From Sulfurospirillum tamanense (GTDB lineage: Bacteria; Campylobacterota; Campylobacteria; Campylobacterales; Campylobacteraceae), in contig NZ_JAFHKK010000023.1 in the NCBI RefSeq assembly GCF_016937535.1, positions 1 through 39,866 on the forward strand: a stretch of DNA of 39,866 nt. Reading direction: 5' to 3'. The notes beneath the pieces were generated by a model. That model had not been told where the DNA came from. It searched no databases and saw nothing but the letters and a program-made list of their open reading frames with translations. A program made the position numbers and the translations under genes. Position 1 is the first letter of the stretch. Each line of letters opens with the position of its first letter. Shown piece by piece: positions 1 to 8,661 of this stretch.

Positions 1-33
1 AGAGCATGCTTGCAAAGTTAAATAATTTAAAGC

Positions 34-192
34 CTACGACTTAAGGTACGCTAGCGACAGATTGGCCATGAATTGGTGTATTGTGCTTTGGATGAAATCT
101 TGATACACCACCCCATTTTCAACACTTTCTAAAAGTTCTTGTTTGTAGGCATCTAAATCTCCTCTTTTGTTGTACTTTTTTATTGTCCACAA
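34..192 (-). CDS. Small hypothetical protein, 52 aa
   Basis: An open frame begins at a TTG (190-192) just after the stop of the upstream glycosyltransferase gene. An AGGAGG ribosome-binding site overlaps that stop codon and sits 12 nt before the TTG. It reads MWTIKKYNKRGDLDAY... and ends ...ANLSLAYLKS. The product is charged, probably helical, with no signal peptide or cysteine and no family I recognise. The strong Shine-Dalgarno and the overlap suggest translational coupling to the glycosyltransferase gene. The TTG start and short length keep confidence moderate; it could be a small regulator or partner of the membrane synthase, but nothing in the sequence proves that. Confidence 0.5.
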   Translation of the reverse strand: MWTIKKYNKRGDLDAYKQELLESVENGVVYQDFIQSTIHQFMANLSLAYLKS

Positions 193-208
193 AGACGCTA
201 CAAACCTC

Positions 209-2725
209 CTACGAAGAGCGTTTTTCCAACCCCCACATCACCACGGCTGAAAGGTACGGGATGCTTTGGATAACAAGCGTGACGGCGTAGACGTAGATTT
301 CGGTGATGCCACTGGTGTTGTGCGCGATGAGTGCGACGCAAGAAACAATCAAAGCGGCTCCTAGCATCATCTCATATTTGACGGGATTTTGGGTGCGTTT
401 TTTGCTGTTGCCACCTTTTTCCGTGCGCTTAAAGGGTAGGCCGTCTTTCACAAACCCATCGTACACGGCTTTGAAGATGATGAGTTGCAAACTCATGGAG
501 GCGATGGCACTAAGGAGCGTGTTTTTAAAACTCGTCTTTACCCGCAAGCGGTAGAGAATGAAGGTATGCAAGATGTTTACCAAAAACGCCGTGATGATGG
601 GAATCGTCAAAGCGATGGTCGGGATGGTTACCCCCACGAACAAAATCACGGGCACCCAGAGGATGTTCATCATCGCCATGAGTGGGCCCATGGCATCGCT
701 GAGCCAAAAGAACCACCCTGTGGCAAACTTGTGCTTTTGGGAAGGAGTAAGCGAGGTAGCTGAGAGCTTAAATTCGCGCCAGTGTTTTTTCAAAATCTGA
801 ATCGCCCCATAAGCCCAGCGGTGGCGTTGGGTTTTAAAGGCTTCAATGGTGTCAGGCAAAAGCCCGTACCCGTAACGGCGGTTGGTGTAGTGGGCCACAT
901 AGCCCGCCTCAAAGAGCCGAAGTCCTAGCTCACTGTCTTCGACGATGGTGTCTGTGCCCCACCCGCCCACTTCCATCATGGCACTGCGGCGTACCATCAC
1001 CATGGTGCCGTGTACGACGATGGCGTTTTCTTCGTTGCGGTCAATCATCCCGATGTCAAAAAACCCTGCGTATTCGGCGTTCATGGCCGCCTTGACGATG
1101 CTCTCGTTCCCATCACGGTGGTCTTGGGGTGCTTGGACGATGGCGACTTTTGGGTTATCAAACAGCGGCACCAAATCCACAAGCCACGGCCCTTTGACTA
1201 CATAATCCGCGTCAATCACCGCGATAATCTCCGCTTCTGGGTGGGTAAATTCCAACGCCCGATTGAGCGCACCCGCCTTGAAGCCTGTACATGTAATGTT
1301 CAAAAACACAAACCGCTCCCCTAGTTCTTGACACAGCGCTTCGATGGGTTTCCAGTAGTATTCTTCAGGGGTATTGTTGATGATGACGAGCACTTCAAAG
1401 TTCGGATACCGAAGCTGCGCCAAGGAGCGCAATGTCTCCTCCAGGACATGGGGTTGTTCTTTGTATGCAGGCACGTGGATAGAAACGAGCGGGATATTTT
1501 GCGAGGTTAAATTTATAGGCACCAATCGCCTTGGGGGCTGGCCAATAGAACAGCCAAAAAGTTCATTGGCCTTGGCCAGCGTAATGACCACCAGAGGAAT
1601 CATAAGCATCGTTCCCATGCCCCACATCACCCACATGCCCCCGTTCATGTAATTCACAAACGGATACGTTGCCGCCATGACAATCCCAAAGGCCATCCCC
1701 TGAGCCGTCACCGCGTAAGCAAGAGCATGGTTGATGTTAAGGCGTTGGTTTTTCAAGCCAAACAAGGTCAAAAGCACCCCAATCAACACCGCCCCGACCA
1801 TCTGGTATTTCCAGTGCTTGTTAAGCTGAATAATCTCCTCATCCAAGCTAAATTTTAGCCCGCGCTGAGAGTCAAAAATCCCCCAATACTGCCCAACATT
1901 TCCCTCATCTGCCCCTTTCCATGGCTGGTCGAAAGCTTCGATGATGTTGTACGTCCACGCCTTCTCTTTAGCAAGATTCAAAAACGAACGCACGGCGATG
2001 GCTTGGTTTTTGAGGCTCGGAACAGCTTTTTTGTTGTTGTATCCGTGGCTTGGCCACCCCGTCTCTCCGATGGCAAGGGAAACGCCAGGAAACAACGCTT
2101 CCATTGCAGTGTATTTTTCCTCCACAAAGGCGTTAAACCTCTCCACGGAAACCTTTTCCCAATAAGGCAAAATATGCACCGTGACATAATCCACCTGCTC
2201 TGCTAGCCACGGATTTTCCATCCACGTGTGCCACACTTCTGCGGTGGTAACGGGCTTGTCGGTTGCTTGGGAAACAAGGAAGATGTAACCTGCCAGTTCT
2301 TCAGGGCGAAGGTCTTTGCGTAAAAGGGTTTCGTTACCCACAATGACGGAGCGAATCCGATGGGGATAGCGTTGCAAAAGATACAAGGCCCGCTGAAATT
2401 CCACGTAGTTTTCTTCATAATCCCTGCCAAGCCACATCCCCAAGTCGATGGTTAAAGGCGTATGGCCGATGACTTCAAGCACCGCCATGGCATCTTGGGT
2501 CGCGTAGGTGCGCACGTTGTCCGCATAGGTGGCGATGAGCGACATATCTTTGGCGATTTGCGCGCGGGAAAGAAGGGTTTTGTCATTGCCGTCGTGGGGC
2601 GTGTAGGAAAGAGATTGGATGCGCTCATGTGACGCATGTACCACCACAACCTCACGGTCATGGGTAATCCAAAAAAATGTTTGAAACAATACAGCCAAAA
2701 TGAGGGCGAAAAAGAGGTATCTCAG
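209..2725 (-). CDS. GH17-like / glycosyltransferase family 2 membrane fusion (beta-glucan type synthase)
   Basis: Probable inner-membrane polysaccharide synthase. The N-terminal ~300 residues resemble glycoside hydrolase family 17: a GNE motif with a likely acid/base Glu (about residue 132 from the start used here) and GETGWPSHG with the likely nucleophile Glu. Membrane segments follow, then a GT2 domain with DAD, a TIVEDSELGLRL segment and QRHRW (the QxxRW signature), then several C-terminal membrane helices. The layout recalls NdvB-like beta-1,3-glucan synthases that carry hydrolase/transglycosylase modules. Start choice: an in-frame CTG at 2723-2725 has AAGGA seven nt upstream and adds MRYLFFALIL, which completes an N-terminal membrane anchor; the alternative TTG at 2698 cuts that helix and lacks a ribosome site. 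Substrate and linkage are inferred from family resemblance. Confidence 0.85.
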   Translation of the reverse strand: MRYLFFALILAVLFQTFFWITHDREVVVVHASHERIQSLSYTPHDGNDKTLLSRAQIAKDMSLIATYADNVRTYATQDAMAVLEVIGHTPLTIDLGMWLGRDYEENYVEFQRALYLLQRYPHRIRSVIVGNETLLRKDLRPEELAGYIFLVSQATDKPVTTAEVWHTWMENPWLAEQVDYVTVHILPYWEKVSVERFNAFVEEKYTAMEALFPGVSLAIGETGWPSHGYNNKKAVPSLKNQAIAVRSFLNLAKEKAWTYNIIEAFDQPWKGADEGNVGQYWGIFDSQRGLKFSLDEEIIQLNKHWKYQMVGAVLIGVLLTLFGLKNQRLNINHALAYAVTAQGMAFGIVMAATYPFVNYMNGGMWVMWGMGTMLMIPLVVITLAKANELFGCSIGQPPRRLVPINLTSQNIPLVSIHVPAYKEQPHVLEETLRSLAQLRYPNFEVLVIINNTPEEYYWKPIEALCQELGERFVFLNITCTGFKAGALNRALEFTHPEAEIIAVIDADYVVKGPWLVDLVPLFDNPKVAIVQAPQDHRDGNESIVKAAMNAEYAGFFDIGMIDRNEENAIVVHGTMVMVRRSAMMEVGGWGTDTIVEDSELGLRLFEAGYVAHYTNRRYGYGLLPDTIEAFKTQRHRWAYGAIQILKKHWREFKLSATSLTPSQKHKFATGWFFWLSDAMGPLMAMMNILWVPVILFVGVTIPTIALTIPIITAFLVNILHTFILYRLRVKTSFKNTLLSAIASMSLQLIIFKAVYDGFVKDGLPFKRTEKGGNSKKRTQNPVKYEMMLGAALIVSCVALIAHNTSGITEIYVYAVTLVIQSIPYLSAVVMWGLEKRSS

Positions 2726-2787
2726 GGGTGTTCCTTAGGTAATCTAGGAGTGCAATCATAGCACATTTTAGGGATTTTTACGGGGTC

Positions 2788-2816
2788 TTGTGCGTTGCAT
2801 TAATTGCTGTTACAAT
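2788..2816 (+). promoter_or_regulatory. Sigma70-type promoter for the C_GCAxxG_C_C gene
   Basis: TTGTGC (2788-2793), a 17-bp spacer and TACAAT (2811-2816), preceded by TG one base before the -10 (extended -10). It lies 27 bp before the start codon at 2843. The -35 is weak and the -10 good. Confidence 0.45.
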
Positions 2817-2842
2817 ACGCCAAATAAACCAAAGGATTTTTC

Positions 2843-3274
2843 ATGTCCAACACCCAAGAAGTTGCGTTAAAATACTTTCAAGAAGGCTACAATTGTGCCG
2901 AATCCGTCGTCCTTGCGACCACAAAAAACCCTGCCGCCACTGCCGTTGCTTCGGCATTTGGGAGTGGACTTTCCTGTACGGAAGGGATGTGCGGGGCACT
3001 TAGCGGAGGCGTGCTTGCCCTCTCTTTGACTAAAGGCAAAGGGGCGCGCCATGAGTCTGCAGAACTTGGCACAGAAGTCAAAGCCCTTGTAGAGGGGTTT
3101 CAAACCACCTTTGGCTCCACAGGCTGTTCAACACTGCTTGGATTTTCCCTCACCGACAAAGACGCGGGAGAAAAGTTCCAAGCCAAAGGTTGTTTTGAAA
3201 CCAAATGCTCTTTGTACGTCAAGTACATAATCGAAGAGCTAGATCACTTACTCAAACCTACACAACCCCTTTAA
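2843..3274 (+). CDS. C_GCAxxG_C_C family redox protein
   Basis: A 143-aa cytoplasmic protein of the C_GCAxxG_C_C family (named for its conserved Cys pattern). Visible are GYNCAES near the N-terminus, CTEGMCGALSGG in the middle, GSTGC, and CFETKCS near the end. The family is thought to bind a metal or Fe-S centre and often lies near radical SAM or redox genes; its biochemical role is not settled. The start ATG has AAAGGA 8 nt upstream. The gene converges on the ABC ATPase gene and overlaps its 3' end by 17 nt. The 988-aa fusion protein in the facing operon carries a similar CGxxGxCGAASG segment in its DUF5714 part, so the two may act in the same pathway; that link is inferred. Confidence 0.88.
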   Translation: MSNTQEVALKYFQEGYNCAESVVLATTKNPAATAVASAFGSGLSCTEGMCGALSGGVLALSLTKGKGARHESAELGTEVKALVEGFQTTFGSTGCSTLLGFSLTDKDAGEKFQAKGCFETKCSLYVKYIIEELDHLLKPTQPL

Positions 3275-4013
3275 GGGTTTCTAAAATAGCCTCGTGCATG
3301 GCACTAATCTCCAAGGCATGATGTCGCGAGGCTTTGGGTAGCGGGGGCGTGAGTGTAGAGAAAATCCGCCCTGGCTGGCTTGCCATCACCACCACCCTAT
3401 CAGAAAGCAACAACGCTTCACGAATCGCATGGGTTACCATCACCACGCCCATGTTTTTTTCCCTAAAAAAGCCCAACATAGCTTCATCCATCGCCTCTCT
3501 ACTGGCCTCATCAAGAGCTGAAAAAGGCTCGTCCATCAAGACCACATGAGATTCCATCGCCACAGCGCGCGCTAGAGCTGCACGTTGTTTCATGCCCCCA
3601 GAAAGCTGCCACGGATACGCCTTAGCAAAGGAGGCGATACCTGCGCGCTCCATGCACGCATAAGCTTTTTGGTGCTTTTGCGAAGCGGAAAAGCTCTTTA
3701 CATGTAAAGGCAACATGACGTTCTCTTCGATGCTTAACCACGGAAAAAGACCCGAATCTTGGGGAATAAAACTGCGCCGATAACTTGGACCATCCACGGG
3801 CATGCCACGGTGCAACACCACGCCGTCGCTTTTTTGCTCAAAACCCGCAAGCAACCGCAACAAGGTGGACTTTCCGCACCCGCTTGGCCCTACAATAGAG
3901 ACAAATTCCCCCACCTCCATGGAAAAATCAATCCGCTGCAAGGCCACCACACAGCGCTGTTCTTGGGGGAGACTGTACGCTTTACTCAACCCTTGAAGTT
4001 CAAATTCCAGCAC
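3258..4013 (-). CDS. ABC transporter ATP-binding protein (SsuB/TauB/NrtD type)
   Basis: A 251-aa ATPase with Walker A GPSGCGKST, a Q-loop IPQDSGLFPW, signature LSGGMKQRAALARA, Walker B VVLMDEP and an H-loop VTHAIREA. This is the nitrate/sulfonate/taurine importer subfamily. The start is GTG, with AAGGA upstream; it overlaps the end of the permease gene by 14 nt, so the two are translationally coupled. It is the last gene of the seven-gene operon that starts at 10857. A copy of the iterated palindrome (3697-3708) lies in the coding sequence and encodes the LHVK of MLPLHVKSF. The substrate cannot be read from the ATPase. Confidence 0.93.
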   Translation of the reverse strand: MLEFELQGLSKAYSLPQEQRCVVALQRIDFSMEVGEFVSIVGPSGCGKSTLLRLLAGFEQKSDGVVLHRGMPVDGPSYRRSFIPQDSGLFPWLSIEENVMLPLHVKSFSASQKHQKAYACMERAGIASFAKAYPWQLSGGMKQRAALARAVAMESHVVLMDEPFSALDEASREAMDEAMLGFFREKNMGVVMVTHAIREALLLSDRVVVMASQPGRIFSTLTPPLPKASRHHALEISAMHEAILETLKGVV

Positions 4014-4737
4014 TGCCCATCCTTACATGTAACAGACGCTCAACATAGCCAAAGAGGTATTTTTCGCTCACTATTCCTACCACGCAAATCAGCCCAATGG
4101 CAATAAACGCCGCTTCAAAATCCAGCGACCACCGCGACTGAATGATGGCAGACCCCAGTCCCACGCTACTACCCACAACCATTTCCGCCGCGATAAGCAC
4201 CCGCCACCCCACCGCAAGCCCCATGCGCATCCCTAGCAACAAAGAAGGGGCAAGAGCGGGTAAAACTACCATTCCCAAGGTGCGCATCCGTGAGAGGTTT
4301 AACATGCGTGCCATTTGCAAATGGTGTTGGGGAAATTGGCGCACGCTTGAAGCTGTATGGACAAATACGGGGCCAAAAGCGGTGATGACAATCATAAACA
4401 CCGTCGCCTTTTCGCCAATCCCAAAAAGCAACATGGCAAAGGGAATCCACGCAAGGCCAGGCATGAGCTGCAGCACCCCACCCACTTGCATCCCTGCTCC
4501 ATATAGCCACGACACCCTCCCGCAAAGCACCCCAAGCCCAAAGCCCAAGACAAGCGCTATGCCATAGCCCACGCCCCAGCGCTTCAAACTCATCCAAAAA
4601 TGCTCCCACACGGGTGATTGGTAGAGCAACTCCCCTTGCAAAAAGTGCCAAAACCGCTCAAACACCGCTGGAGGCAGAGGAAAGGGAATCCCGCGCGTCC
4701 ACTCTACCGTCCAACCCAAAAGGTACCACGCGCCCAA
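4000..4737 (-). CDS. ABC transporter permease (SsuC/TauC type), 5' end possibly frameshifted
   Basis: A binding-protein-dependent importer permease with five to six membrane segments. The coupling-helix region is ARMLNLSRMRTLGMVVLPALAPSLLLGMRMGL. The uninterrupted frame starts only at a TTG (4735-4737) with no ribosome site and a truncated first helix. Upstream, in the +1 frame, is a TTG at 4782-4784 with AGGGGAG four nt before it, reading MRLKALLAPFVGVLFF. One extra T in the T7 tract (4736-4742) would join that segment to ...LGAWYLLGW and rebuild a normal first helix. The longer form would overlap the binding-protein gene by 11 nt. Either a sequence error, a slippery tract or a real mutation is possible. 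Confidence 0.88.
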   Translation of the reverse strand: MGAWYLLGWTVEWTRGIPFPLPPAVFERFWHFLQGELLYQSPVWEHFWMSLKRWGVGYGIALVLGFGLGVLCGRVSWLYGAGMQVGGVLQLMPGLAWIPFAMLLFGIGEKATVFMIVITAFGPVFVHTASSVRQFPQHHLQMARMLNLSRMRTLGMVVLPALAPSLLLGMRMGLAVGWRVLIAAEMVVGSSVGLGSAIIQSRWSLDFEAAFIAIGLICVVGIVSEKYLFGYVERLLHVRMGSAGI

Positions 4738-4773
4738 AAAAACAACACTCCCACAAAAGGCGCGAGCAAAGCC

Positions 4774-5673
4774 TTAAGGCGCAACGCACTCCCCTAAGGG
4801 CCGCACACGCCCCAAGATGCCCTGAGCGACTAAAAATTCCCCCAAGGCTTCAAGGCTTTTTAGGTCCGCTTCTTCCCAGCCAACGCGGTAAAAATGGTAG
4901 GCCATCGCTTGCGTGGTCGCTTCTAGCGAAAGTCCCGTAGCAGCAGAAAGTATCTGGGCCGCTTCGTCAGGAAACGCGGCTATAAAGGCCGCACTTTGTG
5001 CCAAGGCCGCCTTAAGTGCAGGTAAAACCTTGGCGTGTTCTTTTAAACTACGCTCTTTGGCCATGAGCAAAAGCGGATAGGTATTGCCCGTGCCGCCAAG
5101 GCTCATCAGCCGTTTTCCCAAGCCTCTTTCCACTAATACCGAAGGGGTGGGTTCACTGGCCACCACCGCGTCTGCCTCACCGCTTGCTAGCGCTGTAGCC
5201 ATCAACGAAGGAGCCAAATCCATCATCTCTTTGTCTAATGAAAGGCCGAGGCTTTGGGTTTTTAGCAACAAGCCTCCATGGGTTGAGGTGCCAAATTTCA
5301 CCGCAACCCTCTTCCCTTGCAACTCCTCTAGGCCTGTAGCCAAAGAAGTTTTTGGCACCACCACCCAATGGCGCTCTTCACCTCCACCCAAAGGCATGAG
5401 CGCTTGTACCCTTGGGCAGTATTTTCCTAGGGCAATGAGCGCGGCGGTGTCTCCCATGGTGGCAAAATCCGCATCCCCAAACAAGAGCGCTTCACTGGTT
5501 GCAGGGCCGCTAGCAAAGCGTTTGGGGTTTATATGTAACCCTTGGGCTTCAAAAAACCCCTTGGCCACCGCCACAAGCATTACCCCATCCCCGATGCGGT
5601 CTTGATAGGCGATGGTAATGGGTTTTGCACATCCTAGCACCACACAAAAAAACATCCCCAACACACTCCGCAT
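4774..5673 (-). CDS. ABC transporter substrate-binding lipoprotein (NMT1/THI5-like)
   Basis: A 299-aa periplasmic binding protein of the NMT1/SsuA/TauA superfamily, with a signal peptide and lipobox VVLGC near residue 15, so it is probably a lipid-anchored receptor. Typical features are AKGFFEAQGL near the N-terminus, a GDADFATMGDTAAL segment and GKRVAVKFGTSTHGG. The ATG has AAAGGA upstream, inside the 12-nt gap to the fusion-protein gene. A degenerate copy of the iterated palindrome encodes LHINPK after AQG. It works with the permease and ATPase downstream. Ligand candidates in this superfamily include sulfonates, nitrate and pyrimidine precursors. The setting beside an ArsM-like fusion makes an organic thiol or metalloid compound worth considering, but that is conjecture. 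Confidence 0.88.
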   Translation of the reverse strand: MRSVLGMFFCVVLGCAKPITIAYQDRIGDGVMLVAVAKGFFEAQGLHINPKRFASGPATSEALLFGDADFATMGDTAALIALGKYCPRVQALMPLGGGEERHWVVVPKTSLATGLEELQGKRVAVKFGTSTHGGLLLKTQSLGLSLDKEMMDLAPSLMATALASGEADAVVASEPTPSVLVERGLGKRLMSLGGTGNTYPLLLMAKERSLKEHAKVLPALKAALAQSAAFIAAFPDEAAQILSAATGLSLEATTQAMAYHFYRVGWEEADLKSLEALGEFLVAQGILGRVRPLGECVAP

Positions 5674-5685
5674 GGTTTTCCTTTG

Positions 5686-8652
5686 CTAAAAAATAGGACA
5701 CTGCTTGCCATAGCAGTACTGGTTGAACTTTTTTTGATCGCATTTACTTAGTGCCGCGGCTTCAAGCTTTACATGTAAGAACGTTTCAGAGAGCTTAGCG
5801 GCGATGGTAAGGGCCGTCCACACTTCGCGGTTACAGCAGCGCGCCGCTTCATAAGTGGCGATTTCTCCTAGCACGGCGTGGGTGGCTTGTTGGGCCAGTT
5901 GTCTGCTTTGGGCTTTGACAGGCGAAGCACCCAAGCACACCGCAAACCCGATGCCCACTCCGCTTGCCGCGCCACACACTCCCAAAAATCCGCACGCGCC
6001 ACCCATCACGCTCGCACCGCGCGTTAGGGCTACATGTAAGGCATCTTGGGCCACGCTACCGCCACTGTTTTTAAAGGCGGTGACGATGATAGCAGGTACC
6101 ATGGCGTGGTGTTCGGGGCCATGTTTTGGCACGCTTGGATGCTTGCGGATGGTCTCATACAAAGCTAACATGTCTGTTGCGTTTGAATGGGCGCAAATAT
6201 GCTCGATGACTTCCAGTGCCTCTTTGGCATGGCAGGTGTCGCACACAAAGTGATTTTCCTTACATGTAACGCTGGTTTGCACGGTTTTACCGCAATAATA
6301 ACAGCGGTTTTCTTGGGAAACTTGGCTGTACACCAACCCCTCACCACACACCATGCAGTTGGCCGTTTTTTTGGTGAGGCTAAAACTCGGAACGGCTTTC
6401 GCGGGAGCCAAGCTGAACCCAGCGGGCTTGGGTTTTTCAGGGGGCACGGCGCACGCACAGCCTTGGCCTTCTTGGTTGCTTACAGCGCCCGTGCTATCAA
6501 AAATAAACAGTTCGCTCTCCAACGCTTTAGCGTAGTGGGCGGGAATGTTAGCTTTAACGCCTTTTAAAAGCACGGTGCCCTCTTCCAACACGAGGCGCGC
6601 TAGGGGGCCTTGGTACATCACCGTTTGCAAGGAACTGGTTTGAGGTTTGTGGGCTTCAAAGGTGAGCGAATAAAAACTGTGGCCTTGGACTTGGCGGTAA
6701 AAAAAGCGCTTAAGTAAGCGCACGTTTTCAAAACCGCTCTCACGCAACAAGCCTAGCAAGTGGGTGATGGTGAGCGCCCCGCCGATGCACTCGCCACTGA
6801 GCTTACTGTCGTTGCGAATGCTCGCACTTGGCTCTTCGTCGCACACCACATCCGAGACCACCAACCTGCCGCCATTTTTAAGCACCCGAAAAATCTCCCC
6901 AAAGAGTTTGCGCTTGTGAGAAGAGAGGTTGAGCACACAGTTTGAGGTGACCACGTCGTAGCTTTGGTCAGGTTCTGGCAAAGACTCTAGGTAGCCTTTC
7001 ACAAAAGAGAGGTTGTCATAGCCTAACTGTTGCGCCACCTCCTTTGCCCCTTTTGAGGCGATGGCAAGCATCGAGTCAAGCATGTCTACCCCGCGCACTC
7101 TGCCGCTCTCGCCGACTAATTTTGCGGCGATAAAACACTCTACCCCGCGCCCCGAACCTAGGTCCAACATGGCTTCATTTGGCACTAACGCAGCGTCTAA
7201 TACGGGGCTTCCACACCCGTAGCCTCGAAACCGCAAGGATTGGGGGATGTGGGAAAGGTACTGCTCTTCGTAGCACACGGGGTTAAGGATGTCTTCTTTG
7301 TCTTCCAAGGCCGCGTCGTGGTAAAAGTCCTTCACAAGGCGCAAAGACGCACTCTCACCCGTGGCCACAAGGCAATTGGAATGCACACACGCTACGCCCT
7401 CATTAGCTCCGCAACTGTAGAGAATCTCACCCATTTTCAGTTGCAACCCGACGCCTTCCACGGGGCTTTCTTTGGCGGCTTGGACGATGAGACTTAGGGC
7501 CAGTTTTTCCATCACGCGCTCATAGGGGTCATCACCCATAAAGGTGTTTGCGTGGGCAAAACTGTGGTCAAAGTCGCCTCCGCCAAGCAAAAAGCGCAAG
7601 GGAGTGGTGAGGTTAACAACAGAACTTTCACGGATGGCCTTAGCCACAGGACTTTGCAAGGCTTCGGCGATGCTTCGCCCTTCCATAAGGAGTGCCTTTT
7701 CGCCGACCATGGCGGCACTGGGGTAAAAACTGCCATCATACGCCAACGCCGTGCGCCCCGAACTTGACCCATCATGTACCGTGCCCGCGGGGGCGAAGAT
7801 TTGGGTTTTTAAAACTTCAAGGTTGTCGATGATGACCCCCTCTTTTTCTGCTTGGGCGCAAGCGCGCAAGAGGGCGTCAAAGAGGACTTTTTCGTCCATG
7901 AGTGGTTCTTGTTGGGCGCGCCCTCTGGAAAAGGGCCACATGAAATGCACATGGTTTGCCCCAAGACTCTTGGCAAGGCGCACCACTTCGGGGGTTTCGT
8001 GCACGTTTAGTGGGTGCAAACACAAGGAAAGGGAGTAGAGATAGCCCGCATTTTTAAGCCACACTAGATTGCGCTCTAGTTTTGTAAAACTTCCTTTACC
8101 GCGAATGGCTTCGTGGGCTTTAGGGAGTCCATCAAGACTGACTTGAAAATGCACGCGTGCTTTAGGGTAGTCCTTATATGTAAGGGTTTTTTCGAGCAAC
8201 AAGCCGTTGGTGAGTACCGCCACTTCGGTCTCTTTGAACGCCAAAATCGCTTCTACTAACGCGTTAAACTCAGGATGCACCGTGGGTTCGCCACCGCTTA
8301 GCACAAAAAGGCGTGCCCCAAGAGCGTACGCTTCTTCTACCAAAGGCAACAGCTTGGCTAAGCTCAGCGTGTCTTTTTCGCTAGGACTAGAGCTAAACAA
8401 ACAGTGGGTACATGTAAGGTTACAGCGGTTGGTGAGGTGAATCCAAAACTCTTGCAAGGGGACTTTTGCCTGTTTTTTGGGCGCGTACACCGCGGGGTTT
8501 GGGGTGCCGATGCGCGTGCGCAAGGTGCGAAGGGTGTCGCTCTCTTCCTCTAAACACAGGGCTTCATCGGCCTTGGGACTTGGCACAAACCAGTGGGCAC
8601 TTTGGGTGTGCACATACACAGGGGTATTTTCGTAAGTAAACCGTTTCCACAT
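5686..8652 (-). CDS. Radical SAM / ArsM-like methyltransferase / DUF5714 three-module fusion protein
   Basis: A 988-aa cytoplasmic enzyme. Module 1 (about 65-350) is a radical SAM domain with CNLTCTHC (C77, C81, C84) for the 4Fe-4S cluster and LSGGEPTVHP. The following SPASM-like stretch has serines (GSSSGR, FYPSAAM) where an auxiliary-cluster protein would usually have cysteines. A Cys-rich linker (413-427) precedes module 2 (about 435-670), a SAM methyltransferase very like ArsM: LDLGSGRG, GVDMLDSML, and the contexts SNCVLNLS and GECIGGAL, which match arsenic-binding cysteines of ArsM, plus GYGCGSP. Module 3 (about 760-988) has zinc-finger-like pairs (CMVCG, CYYCG, CDTC) and a DUF5714 region with CGFLGVCGAASG and RCC. 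It is preceded within 10 nt by the VTT gene and followed by the ABC importer. The methyl acceptor is unknown. Confidence 0.88.
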   Translation of the reverse strand: MWKRFTYENTPVYVHTQSAHWFVPSPKADEALCLEEESDTLRTLRTRIGTPNPAVYAPKKQAKVPLQEFWIHLTNRCNLTCTHCLFSSSPSEKDTLSLAKLLPLVEEAYALGARLFVLSGGEPTVHPEFNALVEAILAFKETEVAVLTNGLLLEKTLTYKDYPKARVHFQVSLDGLPKAHEAIRGKGSFTKLERNLVWLKNAGYLYSLSLCLHPLNVHETPEVVRLAKSLGANHVHFMWPFSRGRAQQEPLMDEKVLFDALLRACAQAEKEGVIIDNLEVLKTQIFAPAGTVHDGSSSGRTALAYDGSFYPSAAMVGEKALLMEGRSIAEALQSPVAKAIRESSVVNLTTPLRFLLGGGDFDHSFAHANTFMGDDPYERVMEKLALSLIVQAAKESPVEGVGLQLKMGEILYSCGANEGVACVHSNCLVATGESASLRLVKDFYHDAALEDKEDILNPVCYEEQYLSHIPQSLRFRGYGCGSPVLDAALVPNEAMLDLGSGRGVECFIAAKLVGESGRVRGVDMLDSMLAIASKGAKEVAQQLGYDNLSFVKGYLESLPEPDQSYDVVTSNCVLNLSSHKRKLFGEIFRVLKNGGRLVVSDVVCDEEPSASIRNDSKLSGECIGGALTITHLLGLLRESGFENVRLLKRFFYRQVQGHSFYSLTFEAHKPQTSSLQTVMYQGPLARLVLEEGTVLLKGVKANIPAHYAKALESELFIFDSTGAVSNQEGQGCACAVPPEKPKPAGFSLAPAKAVPSFSLTKKTANCMVCGEGLVYSQVSQENRCYYCGKTVQTSVTCKENHFVCDTCHAKEALEVIEHICAHSNATDMLALYETIRKHPSVPKHGPEHHAMVPAIIVTAFKNSGGSVAQDALHVALTRGASVMGGACGFLGVCGAASGVGIGFAVCLGASPVKAQSRQLAQQATHAVLGEIATYEAARCCNREVWTALTIAAKLSETFLHVKLEAAALSKCDQKKFNQYCYGKQCPIF

Positions 8653-8661
8653 ACTACACGC

